Position numbers and translations under genes: made by a program
Shown: piece by piece, positions 1 through 5,874 of the stretch
Position numbering within the stretch: position 1 is the stretch's first letter
Layout of the letters: the number at the start of each line of letters is the position of its first letter
Source: Flammeovirgaceae bacterium UBA5008
Lineage (GTDB): Bacteria > Bacteroidota > Bacteroidia > Cytophagales > Cyclobacteriaceae
Assembly (NCBI GenBank): GCA_002398365.1
Contig: DGYK01000021.1
Span: 15,739 to 22,158, forward strand
Length of the DNA stretch: 6,420 nucleotides
Direction of reading: 5' to 3'
The notes under the pieces: model-generated
Database searches by the model: none
Told to the model about the DNA's origin: nothing
Seen by the model: only the letters and a program-made list of their open reading frames with translations

Positions 1-2
1 AT

Positions 3-791
3 GAGTGGACCAGCCAAGGTAGTCAACTCTATGCGAAGAATTCTTTATTGACTAGACTGAATAGCTTAATCAACAGGGAAGTATATCTTGAGAGAAAGTA
101 TACAAAAAATATTAAGTGCTTCACTACGGTATTTGAGGATGGCCTAATGAATATTCAAACCCATATCGGTAAAAAAGGCTTCCTAATTGAGAATGGTTAT
201 TTTTTAAAGAATTACAATTCAGTAATTAAACCAAATAATAGATCAGTTCTTAAGATTGCATATCTGGGGACTTTTTACGACTCTCAGCTTATCCCCGAAA
301 GCCTGTTAATACTAAATTCACTATTGAAATTATGGGGAATAAATATCAAGGTTCATTTTATTGGAACAAATCAAACTATTTACAAAACTAAATTCGGAAC
401 AATTTTTAACGAACTTGGGAATATTGAGTTTTCGATATTGCCTAAGGTTCCTTTAGAGACTATTTATCGTGACCTCCCTGAATATGACGCCTTGATTCAC
501 TCGGAGCATTTTGATCAAATAAATGTTCCGTCCAGTAAACTGTATGACTATATTGCACTTGGGTTGCCTGTATTGCTATTAAAAAGTTATGGTGGATTTA
601 TGACAACTACCCTTAGGAGAACTAGACAGCTAATACTGCTTTCTGAAACTGAATTTTTGCAAGATTTCTTGACTTCGTTTGAGTCACGAACAAGGTTTAT
701 GCAAGATTTAGATAATTACGCAAGATCAGAGTATTCAAGGGAAAAGCAGATGGAGAAAATGAACGAAGTGATCAAATTTAGTTTGCACTAA
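3..791 (+). CDS. Glycosyltransferase, GT-B fold (GT4-like), 5'-truncated by window edge
   Basis: This frame is open to the left edge, so the gene starts upstream; 262 codons are visible, about the C-terminal two thirds of a usual 380-420 residue GT-B enzyme. The first visible residues read EWT, and the two preceding bases (at) fit an Asp codon, matching the RDxWT-type motif at the end of the N-terminal domain in many sugar transferases. Then come an acceptor-to-donor linker with IENGY (residues 62-66, the usual I-x-N-G-[FY] turn), the second Rossmann domain opening with IAYLGTFYD (85-93), and the nucleotide-sugar binding segment VPSSKLYDYIALGLPV (175-190), close to the typical VPxKLYEYLAxGKP. 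No membrane segment is obvious. It probably adds a sugar to a lipid-linked glycan at the cytoplasmic membrane face; donor and acceptor cannot be told. A TTG at 48 could be mistaken for the start, but the family motif lies upstream of it. The stop lies 11 bp before the next gene, so co-transcription is likely. Confidence 0.88.
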   Translation, partial: EWTSQGSQLYAKNSLLTRLNSLINREVYLERKYTKNIKCFTTVFEDGLMNIQTHIGKKGFLIENGYFLKNYNSVIKPNNRSVLKIAYLGTFYDSQLIPESLLILNSLLKLWGINIKVHFIGTNQTIYKTKFGTIFNELGNIEFSILPKVPLETIYRDLPEYDALIHSEHFDQINVPSSKLYDYIALGLPVLLLKSYGGFMTTTLRRTRQLILLSETEFLQDFLTSFESRTRFMQDLDNYARSEYSREKQMEKMNEVIKFSLH

Positions 792-802
792 AATAAAAGT
801 AT

Positions 803-1549
803 ATGAACGTAGCCATCATTACCGCACGCGCAGGAAGTAAGTCGATCATTAATAAAAATGTGTATGAAGTGGAGGGTAAGCCCTTAATTTATTATCCGAT
901 TCGTGCCGCGCAAGACGCAACTAAGATTCATAAAGTGTATATTTCTACTGATGGAGAGTCAATTGCCGAGCATGGAAGAAAATTAGGGTGTGAAATCATT
1001 AAACGGCCAGAAGAACTAGGTGGCGATCATATTAATCACGGTGATGTAATCAAGCATGCGGTAGAGTATGTTAATGCGCTAGAGAAAGATTTAAAGAACG
1101 TAGTCCTCCTACTTGGCAATACCGTCATGATTGACGGAAAGATTATCGACTATTGTCTTACTCAACTTGATGATCGAAAAGAGCTAGATTCTTGTATGAC
1201 GGTTTGGGAGGCACAGGATGATCATCCTTTACGCGCTATGTCGATTAATCAAGACGGAATCTTGGAAGCTTATGGAGATAAATCGCGTGATGTTTCTACT
1301 GAACGGCAATCCTATCCTAAAGCCTATTATTACGATCAAGGGGTTTGGGCATTCAGAAAAGAAACTGTTCAGAAAAGAGAAGGTGTTAGCCCATGGTGGT
1401 GGATGGGAAAAAAATCACTTCCTGTTATTAGAACGTGGGTAACAGGCAGAGATATTCATACTCATTTTGATCTGGGTATTTCCGAATGGTGGTTGAAAAA
1501 TCCAGGAGAAGTTGCCGAGCGTATTCAAAAATCACCATGGGAATGGTAG
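803..1549 (+). CDS. Acylneuraminate/CMP-sugar-acid cytidylyltransferase family protein (divergent)
   Basis: Predicted to transfer CMP from CTP to the anomeric hydroxyl of a 2-keto sugar acid, giving a CMP-activated donor for a glycosyltransferase. At 248 aa it has the usual length of NeuA/PseF/KdsB-type enzymes. The N-terminal CTP-binding loop is clear: ARAGSKSIINKN (residues 8-19; R9, K13, K18, N19). It is followed by YISTDGESIAEHGRKLG (46-62) and RPEELGGD (68-75), both typical of the family. The later motifs diverge: LLLGNTVMI (102-110) stands where NeuA has LLQPTSPLR, the RxxGAxY region reads AYYYDQGVWAF (174-184), and the metal-binding DIDTxxD motif reads DIHTHFD (217-223), so the second Asp is His. 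The C-terminus is rich in Trp (eight in the last 51 residues). The substrate could be a nonulosonic acid (sialic, legionaminic, pseudaminic), Kdo or another ulosonic acid; I cannot decide. ATG follows an A-rich leader without a clear ribosome binding site. The TAG stop is followed in frame by TAA. Confidence 0.85.
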   Translation: MNVAIITARAGSKSIINKNVYEVEGKPLIYYPIRAAQDATKIHKVYISTDGESIAEHGRKLGCEIIKRPEELGGDHINHGDVIKHAVEYVNALEKDLKNVVLLLGNTVMIDGKIIDYCLTQLDDRKELDSCMTVWEAQDDHPLRAMSINQDGILEAYGDKSRDVSTERQSYPKAYYYDQGVWAFRKETVQKREGVSPWWWMGKKSLPVIRTWVTGRDIHTHFDLGISEWWLKNPGEVAERIQKSPWEW

Positions 1550-1620
1550 TAAATTGAGATTGTTGAATGATTTCCAGAATATAAATATAAGTAAAATAAG
1601 AAGTAAAAATAAACAGAGTA
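1550..1620 (+). other. A-rich intergenic spacer, longest in the window
   Basis: This 71-bp gap between the cytidylyltransferase and the dehydrogenase is the only spacer over 15 bp. Its second half is strongly purine/A-rich and holds a near-perfect tandem repeat: aagtaaaataag at 1589-1600, then aagtaaaaataa from 1601. I found no stem-loop that would make a terminator, and no good Bacteroidota-type promoter pair (TTG near -33 and TAnnTTTG near -7), although TTG occurs twice at 1560-1565. It could be an A-rich translation leader or a weak internal promoter; neither is demonstrated. Confidence 0.4.
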
Positions 1621-2538
1621 ATGAAAAGAATACTTGTTTCAACATCATCATTTGGAGTGGAAAGTAAAGCCCCCATTGATTTGTTACATGATGCTGGTTA
1701 CGAAGTAATACTGAATCCCCATGGTAGAAAACTTACTAAAGCCGAAACTATTGATTTGTTAAAAGATGTTGATGGAGTAATTGCAGGTACAGAAACATAT
1801 TCAGCCGATGTTATTGAACAAGTAAAGAATATCAAAATTATTTCTCGTTGTGGCGCAGGCATCGATGGGATTGATGTAGAGGCATTAAAAGCTCATAAAA
1901 TTGCATTAGCAAATACCCCTGAAGTACACATGACGGCAGTTGCCGAGTTAACATTAACAGGTCTTTTGGCCGTATTAAAAAAACTGATTCCGAATCATAC
2001 TCATACTTCCGCTGGTAAATGGGAAAAGATAATGGGTAGCAATTTGTCTGGTAAAAGGGTAGGGTTGATAGGATTTGGTCGTGTTGGCAAATCATTTTAT
2101 AAGCTTTTAAAGGGTTTTGATTGCGAGGTGTTAGTTTATGACCCTTGGATTCAAGTAACAGATACAATCCTGCAAACACCTAATGTATCATCTTTACTGG
2201 AATGGAGTGATGTGATTAGTTTGCATGTTCCGTTAACAGAAGAAACACGAAATATTATTTCGGAAAAATCATTGCAACTTGTAAAAAGGAATGTAATTGT
2301 TCTAAATACTTCTCGCGGAGGATTGATAGATGAGTTGGCATTGTTTAATTTCTTAAACAGTAACCCAACTGCGGGAGCTTTTTTAGACGTATTTGAAGAG
2401 GAACCTTACCGAGGAAGACTAGGGGATCTTTCAAACGTGATTATCACTCCTCACATAGGTACATTTACACGGGAAACAAGGGTACAAATGGAATTACAGT
2501 CTGTTCATAATGTGTTAAATTTTTTCAATCATGGCTAG
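1621..2538 (+). CDS. D-2-hydroxyacid dehydrogenase, phosphoglycerate dehydrogenase-like
   Basis: An NAD(P)-dependent oxidoreductase that interconverts a D-2-hydroxyacid and the matching 2-keto acid. The 305 residues carry the complete two-domain core. In order: an N-terminal substrate domain with CGAGIDGID (77-85, the family's xAGVGVDNID-type loop) and the conserved helix after NTPEVHMTAVAE (98-109); the Rossmann motif GFGRVG (151-156) with D174 at the end of strand 2, which favours NAD over NADP; and the catalytic triad Arg232 (in NTSRGGLIDE), Glu261 (in DVFEEEP) and His278 (in TPHIGTFT). Nothing follows the core, so the ACT regulatory domain of many serine-pathway SerA enzymes is absent. 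Together with the sugar-gene neighbourhood this argues against a serine biosynthesis role and for action on a sugar-derived acid; the exact substrate is unknown. ATG is chosen because MKRILV begins the first beta strand directly. The 3' end overlaps the next gene by 8 bp, so translation is probably coupled. Confidence 0.9.
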   Translation: MKRILVSTSSFGVESKAPIDLLHDAGYEVILNPHGRKLTKAETIDLLKDVDGVIAGTETYSADVIEQVKNIKIISRCGAGIDGIDVEALKAHKIALANTPEVHMTAVAELTLTGLLAVLKKLIPNHTHTSAGKWEKIMGSNLSGKRVGLIGFGRVGKSFYKLLKGFDCEVLVYDPWIQVTDTILQTPNVSSLLEWSDVISLHVPLTEETRNIISEKSLQLVKRNVIVLNTSRGGLIDELALFNFLNSNPTAGAFLDVFEEEPYRGRLGDLSNVIITPHIGTFTRETRVQMELQSVHNVLNFFNHG

Positions 2539-3424
2539 AGTGTTAGTAACAGGTGGCTCCGGATTTTTAGGAAGTCATGTGGCAGATGCTTTAACAAATG
2601 CAGGGCATTCTGTGACTATTTTAGATCGAGCACCATCACCTTATATTAGTTCAGATCAACAAATGTCAGTAGGTGATATTTTAGACGAAGCATTTATTGA
2701 GGAACTATTCAAGTCACAATTTGACTTTGTTTATCATTTAGCCGCCTTAGCAGATCTGAATGAGGCAAAAGATAAATCCAAAGCCACTATCATGGTCAAT
2801 ATTTTAGGTACTGCTAATCTGTTGGAGGCCAGTGTGAAGCATAAAGTAAAGAGATTTATTTTCGGCAGCTCAGTATATGTGTATAGTATGCATGGAGGTT
2901 TTTACCGGTGTAGTAAACAAGCTTGCGAGAATTACATAGAAGAGTATTTCAACCGCTATCAACTACCATTTACGATCCTGCGATTTGGTAGTTTGTATGG
3001 CGGAAGAACCAACGAAACCAATGGTGTATATCGCCTACTGAAGAAAGCCATGAAAGGAGAGGAGATCATTTATGCAGGTACTCCTGAAGATAAACGAGAA
3101 TATATTCATGCAGAGGATGCTGCTCGATTGAGTGTTTTGGCATTGCAGGAAACCTATGCTAACAAACATCTAACTTTAACTGGAAATGATAAGCTTACAA
3201 TTGCTGAGCTTTTTAAGATGTTTGAAGAAATATTGAATAGAAAGGTAATTGTAAAATTGGATAACCTCTCGGGCTCCAAGAGTGGCCATTACTCGATTAC
3301 GCCTTATACGTTTACACCAAAGCTTGGTAAGAAATTGGTTTTGAACGAATATGTAGATATGGGGCAAGGATTAATACAAGTAGTTGAAAATATCTACAAT
3401 CAAGAGTCTGTTTCCAACGCTTAG
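2531..3424 (+). CDS. NAD-dependent epimerase/dehydratase family protein (extended SDR)
   Basis: A 297-residue extended short-chain dehydrogenase/reductase of the kind that modifies nucleotide sugars (4-epimerases, 4,6-dehydratases, reductases) or oxidises free sugars. The cofactor motif TGGSGFLG (7-14) sits at the N-terminus and D32 ends strand 2, as in NAD users. VYHLAALAD (67-75) is the usual HxAA segment, with VNILGTANLLEA (89-100) following. The catalytic residues are Ser113/Ser114 and the YRCSK pair Tyr125/Lys129. The C-terminal substrate domain shows RFGSLYG (151-157) and REYIHAEDAARL (189-200), the familiar R-x-x-x-x-YG and R-[DE]-[FY]-[IV]-H-x-x-D-x-A motifs. Only about 11 residues separate the Ser and the Tyr, against about 25 in GalE-type enzymes, so the loop over the active site is shortened. 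Epimerase, dehydratase, reductase or C1-dehydrogenase activity cannot be separated from sequence alone. The start overlaps the preceding stop by 8 bp. TAG is followed in frame by TAA. Confidence 0.9.
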   Translation: MARVLVTGGSGFLGSHVADALTNAGHSVTILDRAPSPYISSDQQMSVGDILDEAFIEELFKSQFDFVYHLAALADLNEAKDKSKATIMVNILGTANLLEASVKHKVKRFIFGSSVYVYSMHGGFYRCSKQACENYIEEYFNRYQLPFTILRFGSLYGGRTNETNGVYRLLKKAMKGEEIIYAGTPEDKREYIHAEDAARLSVLALQETYANKHLTLTGNDKLTIAELFKMFEEILNRKVIVKLDNLSGSKSGHYSITPYTFTPKLGKKLVLNEYVDMGQGLIQVVENIYNQESVSNA

Positions 3425-3439
3425 TAAGAAAGAGTTACT

Positions 3440-4090
3440 ATGATGTCTGATTTCCCTAAGGCTATTTTTTTTGACTTCGATGGAGTAATTCTCGAATCTG
3501 CAGATATTAAAACCGATGCATTTCTAGAATTGTTTAATGATCATCCTCAACATCTGGATGCTATCAAAAATTATCACCTCCGCCATATGGGGGTTTCGCG
3601 CTTTAAAAAATTTGAATGGATCTATAAGGAGTTGTTTCATCAACCTTTAGATGAAGAGACCAACAAAAATTTAGGTGATAGGTTTTCTGATATCGTTTTA
3701 AAAAAGATACTAGCAGCCCCATATGTTCCAGGGGCCATTGAGTTGCTGGAAAACGTTTATCGAAGGTCATCGTGTTTTATCGCATCTGGAACACCTCAAA
3801 ATGAACTGGAAGTTATTGTAATGGAGCGAAATATTGCCCACTACTTTGCGGAAGTGTTTGGCTCACCCGCCACCAAAACAGAAATTGTAGAAACTGTATT
3901 AGAGAAGTGCAATTTGGAAAGAAGTAATTGTTGGTTTGTAGGCGATGCTATTTCTGATTATGATTCTGCCCGTGCTACGGGCCTAACATTTGTTGCTAGA
4001 AATACCGCTTCAATGAGTGCATATTGGCATACACAAAGTAATGTAAGGGTAGTTGAATCGTTGGATGAAATGTTAAAGTTTTGGCCTTGA
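3440..4090 (+). CDS. HAD-superfamily phosphatase (subfamily IA, beta-phosphoglucomutase/phosphoglycolate phosphatase-like)
   Basis: Probably a soluble Mg-dependent phosphatase acting on a small sugar phosphate. All four HAD motifs are present: motif I DFDGVI with nucleophile Asp12 and acid/base Asp14; motif II IASGTP with Ser116; motif III Lys146 (PATKTEIV); motif IV GDAISDYD (168-175), with Asp169 and Asp173 as metal ligands. About 100 residues lie between motifs I and II and form a helical C1 cap, which places it in subfamily IA (NANP, Gph and CbbY relatives) rather than with the capless KdsC-type phosphatases. The segment after motif IV, DSARATGLTFVARN, is the usual DxxAAxxAGM helix. In this cluster a reasonable role is removing phosphate from a sugar acid before CMP activation, by analogy with nonulosonate-9-phosphate phosphatases, but this is inferred. 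ATGs at 3440 and 3443 are both possible starts; a purine-rich stretch (aagaaagag) sits just upstream. Its TGA overlaps the next gene's likely TTG start. Confidence 0.88.
   Translation: MMSDFPKAIFFDFDGVILESADIKTDAFLELFNDHPQHLDAIKNYHLRHMGVSRFKKFEWIYKELFHQPLDEETNKNLGDRFSDIVLKKILAAPYVPGAIELLENVYRRSSCFIASGTPQNELEVIVMERNIAHYFAEVFGSPATKTEIVETVLEKCNLERSNCWFVGDAISDYDSARATGLTFVARNTASMSAYWHTQSNVRVVESLDEMLKFWP
4087..4090 (+). promoter_or_regulatory. TTGA stop/start overlap coupling phosphatase and lactonase genes
   Basis: The bases ttga hold both the TGA stop of the phosphatase (4088-4090) and a TTG start codon for the lactonase (4087-4089). Such 4-base overlaps usually mean that ribosomes ending the first gene restart on the second, giving matched protein amounts. 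The use of TTG is inferred from the overlap and from where the conserved first beta strand begins. Confidence 0.55.
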
Positions 4091-4767
4091 CAATTAAGCG
4101 CATAAGCCGCGAATATGCTCCAGAGTTAATGGCAGATTGGTTCATTGAGAAAGCCAAAGACTCTATCGCATATCAAAATAAGTTTACGATAGCTGTATCT
4201 GGTGGATCTACACCATTGGCATTTTTCAAAGCGCTCTCCAAAAGGGTTAATCAATTGAGTTTTGACCAATGGAACCAAGTTCATTTTTTGTGGGTTGATG
4301 AACGCTGGGAGCCTGTTTCAAGCAACGAGAACAATTACGGGATGGCTTGGCGCGAAGGCCTTCAATCATTGCCCGCACATTTTCATCCATTTAATACCCA
4401 ATTGAGCCACCCCTTATTTGCATGCCAGGCTTACGAAAGCAATTTTCATCAATGGGTTAATCAATCTATTGATTGGACCATTCTGGGGGCTGGTACAGAT
4501 GGACATACCGCATCAATTTTTAAGGAAAATTGGCTTGAGGCTAGTTTGCCCGTTGTAGCCTTTGAAACAAAGCACCCACAAACGGGGCAAGTTCGGGTGA
4601 GCTTAACTATATCAACAATTCTCAACTCTAAAGAGATTACAGTATTGTTAATCGGAATAGAGAAACAGCCTATTCTTTTGAGATTAAAGAACTTATCTTT
4701 GCTTGAATTTCCAATTCAAAAAGTGGTGTCTTTAGCAAAAAACGTAGTTGTAGTTACCGATCTTTAA
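4087..4767 (+). CDS. pgl: 6-phosphogluconolactonase family protein (SugarP_isomerase superfamily)
   Basis: Predicted to hydrolyse a sugar lactone, classically 6-phosphogluconolactone to 6-phosphogluconate, in the cytoplasm. Family signatures are all present (residues counted from the TTG at 4087): AVSGGSTPLAF (36-46) for phosphate binding, FLWVDERWEPVSSNENNYG (67-85), LGAGTDGHTASIF (133-145) and RVSLT (170-174), with the usual closing P-x(n)-V-x-x-TD segment. The ASIF ending after DGHT separates it from glucosamine-6-phosphate deaminases, which have DGHIAFNEP. Length (226 aa) is normal. No ATG fits the first strand: TTG at 4087 is preferred because it forms a TTGA stop/start overlap with the phosphatase and starts at the conserved first strand (TIKRIS). 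TTG at 4081 and ATG at 4129 are alternatives, the latter losing that strand. No glucose-6-phosphate dehydrogenase or gluconate-6-phosphate dehydrogenase is nearby, so a role in this polysaccharide pathway instead of the pentose phosphate pathway is possible. The stop is a TAA TAA tandem. The symbol reflects family only. Confidence 0.87.
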   Translation: MTIKRISREYAPELMADWFIEKAKDSIAYQNKFTIAVSGGSTPLAFFKALSKRVNQLSFDQWNQVHFLWVDERWEPVSSNENNYGMAWREGLQSLPAHFHPFNTQLSHPLFACQAYESNFHQWVNQSIDWTILGAGTDGHTASIFKENWLEASLPVVAFETKHPQTGQVRVSLTISTILNSKEITVLLIGIEKQPILLRLKNLSLLEFPIQKVVSLAKNVVVVTDL

Positions 4768-4770
4768 TAA

Positions 4771-5874
4771 ATGAAGAAAAAGATAGTTATTGTAAGACCA
4801 TCACTTGGACAAGGAGGGGCCGACCGGGTAACTATTAACATACTTCAATACCTTAATCCGGAAGAGTTTTCTGTTTCGCTTATTCTCATGCAAGGCAAGG
4901 GAGAATTCATGAGTGACATCCCAAAACATGTGCAATGGATTAACGTTCGATCTTCTAATTTGTGGTTTTTCGTTTTTCCTCTCACTAAAATTTTGAGATC
5001 TATAAGGCCGGATATTTCATTTTCAACCTGTAGTGGAGCAAGCATGCCTCTAGCATTAGCTCATTGGGTTACAGGATCATCCTCTCGGTTAATTGTGTCT
5101 GAACGGGGTAGATTAATGCGTTCAACCCGAAAAATCAATCGGCTGATAAGGGTAATTTTCAAATATTTTCTCTATCGAAGAGCAGACGTAGTTACGGTTG
5201 TTTCAAAAGAGATTGCCAGCGATGTAGAAAAGTGGTTAAAGATTATTCCGAGCAAAGTAAAACTTGTTAGCAGTCCATTAATACCCACCAATTTGGATGA
5301 ACAAATGTCCAAGCCAATACGGCATGATTGGTTCTTGAATAATGAATTCCCTAAGATTGTCCATGCCGGAAGATTTGTGCCTGAAAAAGATCATCGAACA
5401 TTAATTCAAGCTTTTGCAAATATTCCATCTCATTTCAATGCGAAGTTGATTCTCCTTGGTGAAGGCCCATTGAGGAGCGATATGGAAAGATTGGTGAGCG
5501 GATTAGGACTATCCGATTCTGTTTGGTTCGTAGGATTTGATAAAAATCCATTTGCATATTTTGCCAAATCGACCATGTTTGTATTAAGCTCTATTTCCGA
5601 AGGAATGCCAGGAGTTTTAATTCAGGCGATGTCTTGTGGTGTTCCTGTGATATCTACAGATTGCCCATCCGGACCATCTGAAGTAATTGATAAACCTATG
5701 GAAAATGGTATCTTAACACCAATGCAAAATGTTGAACAATTATCAAATGCTATGGTGATGTTATTAAAAGACAAGGAATTGCGCGAAAAATTGGGTAATC
5801 AAGGTCGCCAATCAGTAGGTGCATATTTTGAAGAAGCAGCAATGAAATCATATTTAAAAGTGCTTACCCCATGA
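4771..5874 (+). CDS. Glycosyltransferase family 4 protein
   Basis: A complete 367-residue GT-B glycosyltransferase, expected to be retaining and to use a nucleotide-diphosphate sugar at the inner face of the cytoplasmic membrane. The N-terminal acceptor domain begins with IVRPSLGQGGADRV (7-20), the Gly-rich GGAER-type loop of GT4, and VSERGR (109-114) and VVTVVSKEIASDV (140-152) are typical later segments. The donor domain begins near IVHAGRFVPEKDH (196-208; Arg201 and Lys206 are the conserved phosphate contacts) and includes LILLGEGPL (226-234), VWFVGF (251-256) and SEGMPGVLIQAMSCGVPVIS (276-295). In this last motif the usual E-x7-E pair reads Glu277...Gln285; this variant occurs in other GT4 proteins and need not mean loss of activity. 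The overall pattern resembles GalNAc/Gal transferases of glycan assembly, but the donor is not predictable. ATG follows directly on the preceding TAA TAA. The last bases overlap the next gene as ATGA. Confidence 0.93.
   Translation: MKKKIVIVRPSLGQGGADRVTINILQYLNPEEFSVSLILMQGKGEFMSDIPKHVQWINVRSSNLWFFVFPLTKILRSIRPDISFSTCSGASMPLALAHWVTGSSSRLIVSERGRLMRSTRKINRLIRVIFKYFLYRRADVVTVVSKEIASDVEKWLKIIPSKVKLVSSPLIPTNLDEQMSKPIRHDWFLNNEFPKIVHAGRFVPEKDHRTLIQAFANIPSHFNAKLILLGEGPLRSDMERLVSGLGLSDSVWFVGFDKNPFAYFAKSTMFVLSSISEGMPGVLIQAMSCGVPVISTDCPSGPSEVIDKPMENGILTPMQNVEQLSNAMVMLLKDKELREKLGNQGRQSVGAYFEEAAMKSYLKVLTP
5871..5874 (+). promoter_or_regulatory. ATGA stop/start overlap coupling GT4 gene and next gene
   Basis: The bases atga contain the ATG of the downstream gene (5871-5873) and the TGA stop of the GT4 gene (5872-5874). 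This is a classical arrangement for translational coupling and shows that the operon continues beyond the right edge. Confidence 0.7.

Noticed and set aside
1..51. ATG at position 1 as a gene start
   Set aside because: It reads only 16 codons to a TGA at 49-51 and lies in a different frame from the glycosyltransferase, which is open through the left edge with family-like residues.
3..791. Lower GC in the first gene as a sign of horizontal transfer
   Set aside because: Hand counts give 20% GC at 181-240 and 28% at 361-420, against 42% at 961-1080, but 241-300 is also 42%, so the dip is patchy and too short to support a boundary.
1218..1442. Plus-strand open frame of 74 codons
   Set aside because: It lies wholly inside the cytidylyltransferase in another frame and its translation has no recognisable features.
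1550..1620. Intrinsic terminator or promoter in the spacer
   Set aside because: No GC-rich stem followed by a T-run is present, and the TTG/TAnnTTTG promoter pair of Bacteroidota is not matched at proper spacing.
1428..1676. Minus-strand open frame of 82 codons with a hydrophobic stretch
   Set aside because: It spans the end of one gene, the A-rich spacer and the start of the next on the opposite strand; the hydrophobicity comes from reading A-rich DNA in reverse (many Ile/Phe/Tyr codons).
1838..2179. Minus-strand open frame of 113 codons
   Set aside because: It is antisense to the well-supported dehydrogenase, across its conserved Rossmann region, and shows no family motif.
3176..3367. Minus-strand open frame of 63 codons
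   Set aside because: It is antisense to the C-terminal domain of the SDR and has no motif or start signal of its own.
4845..5045. Minus-strand open frame of 66 codons
   Set aside because: It is antisense to the N-terminal domain of the GT4 gene and shows no coding features.
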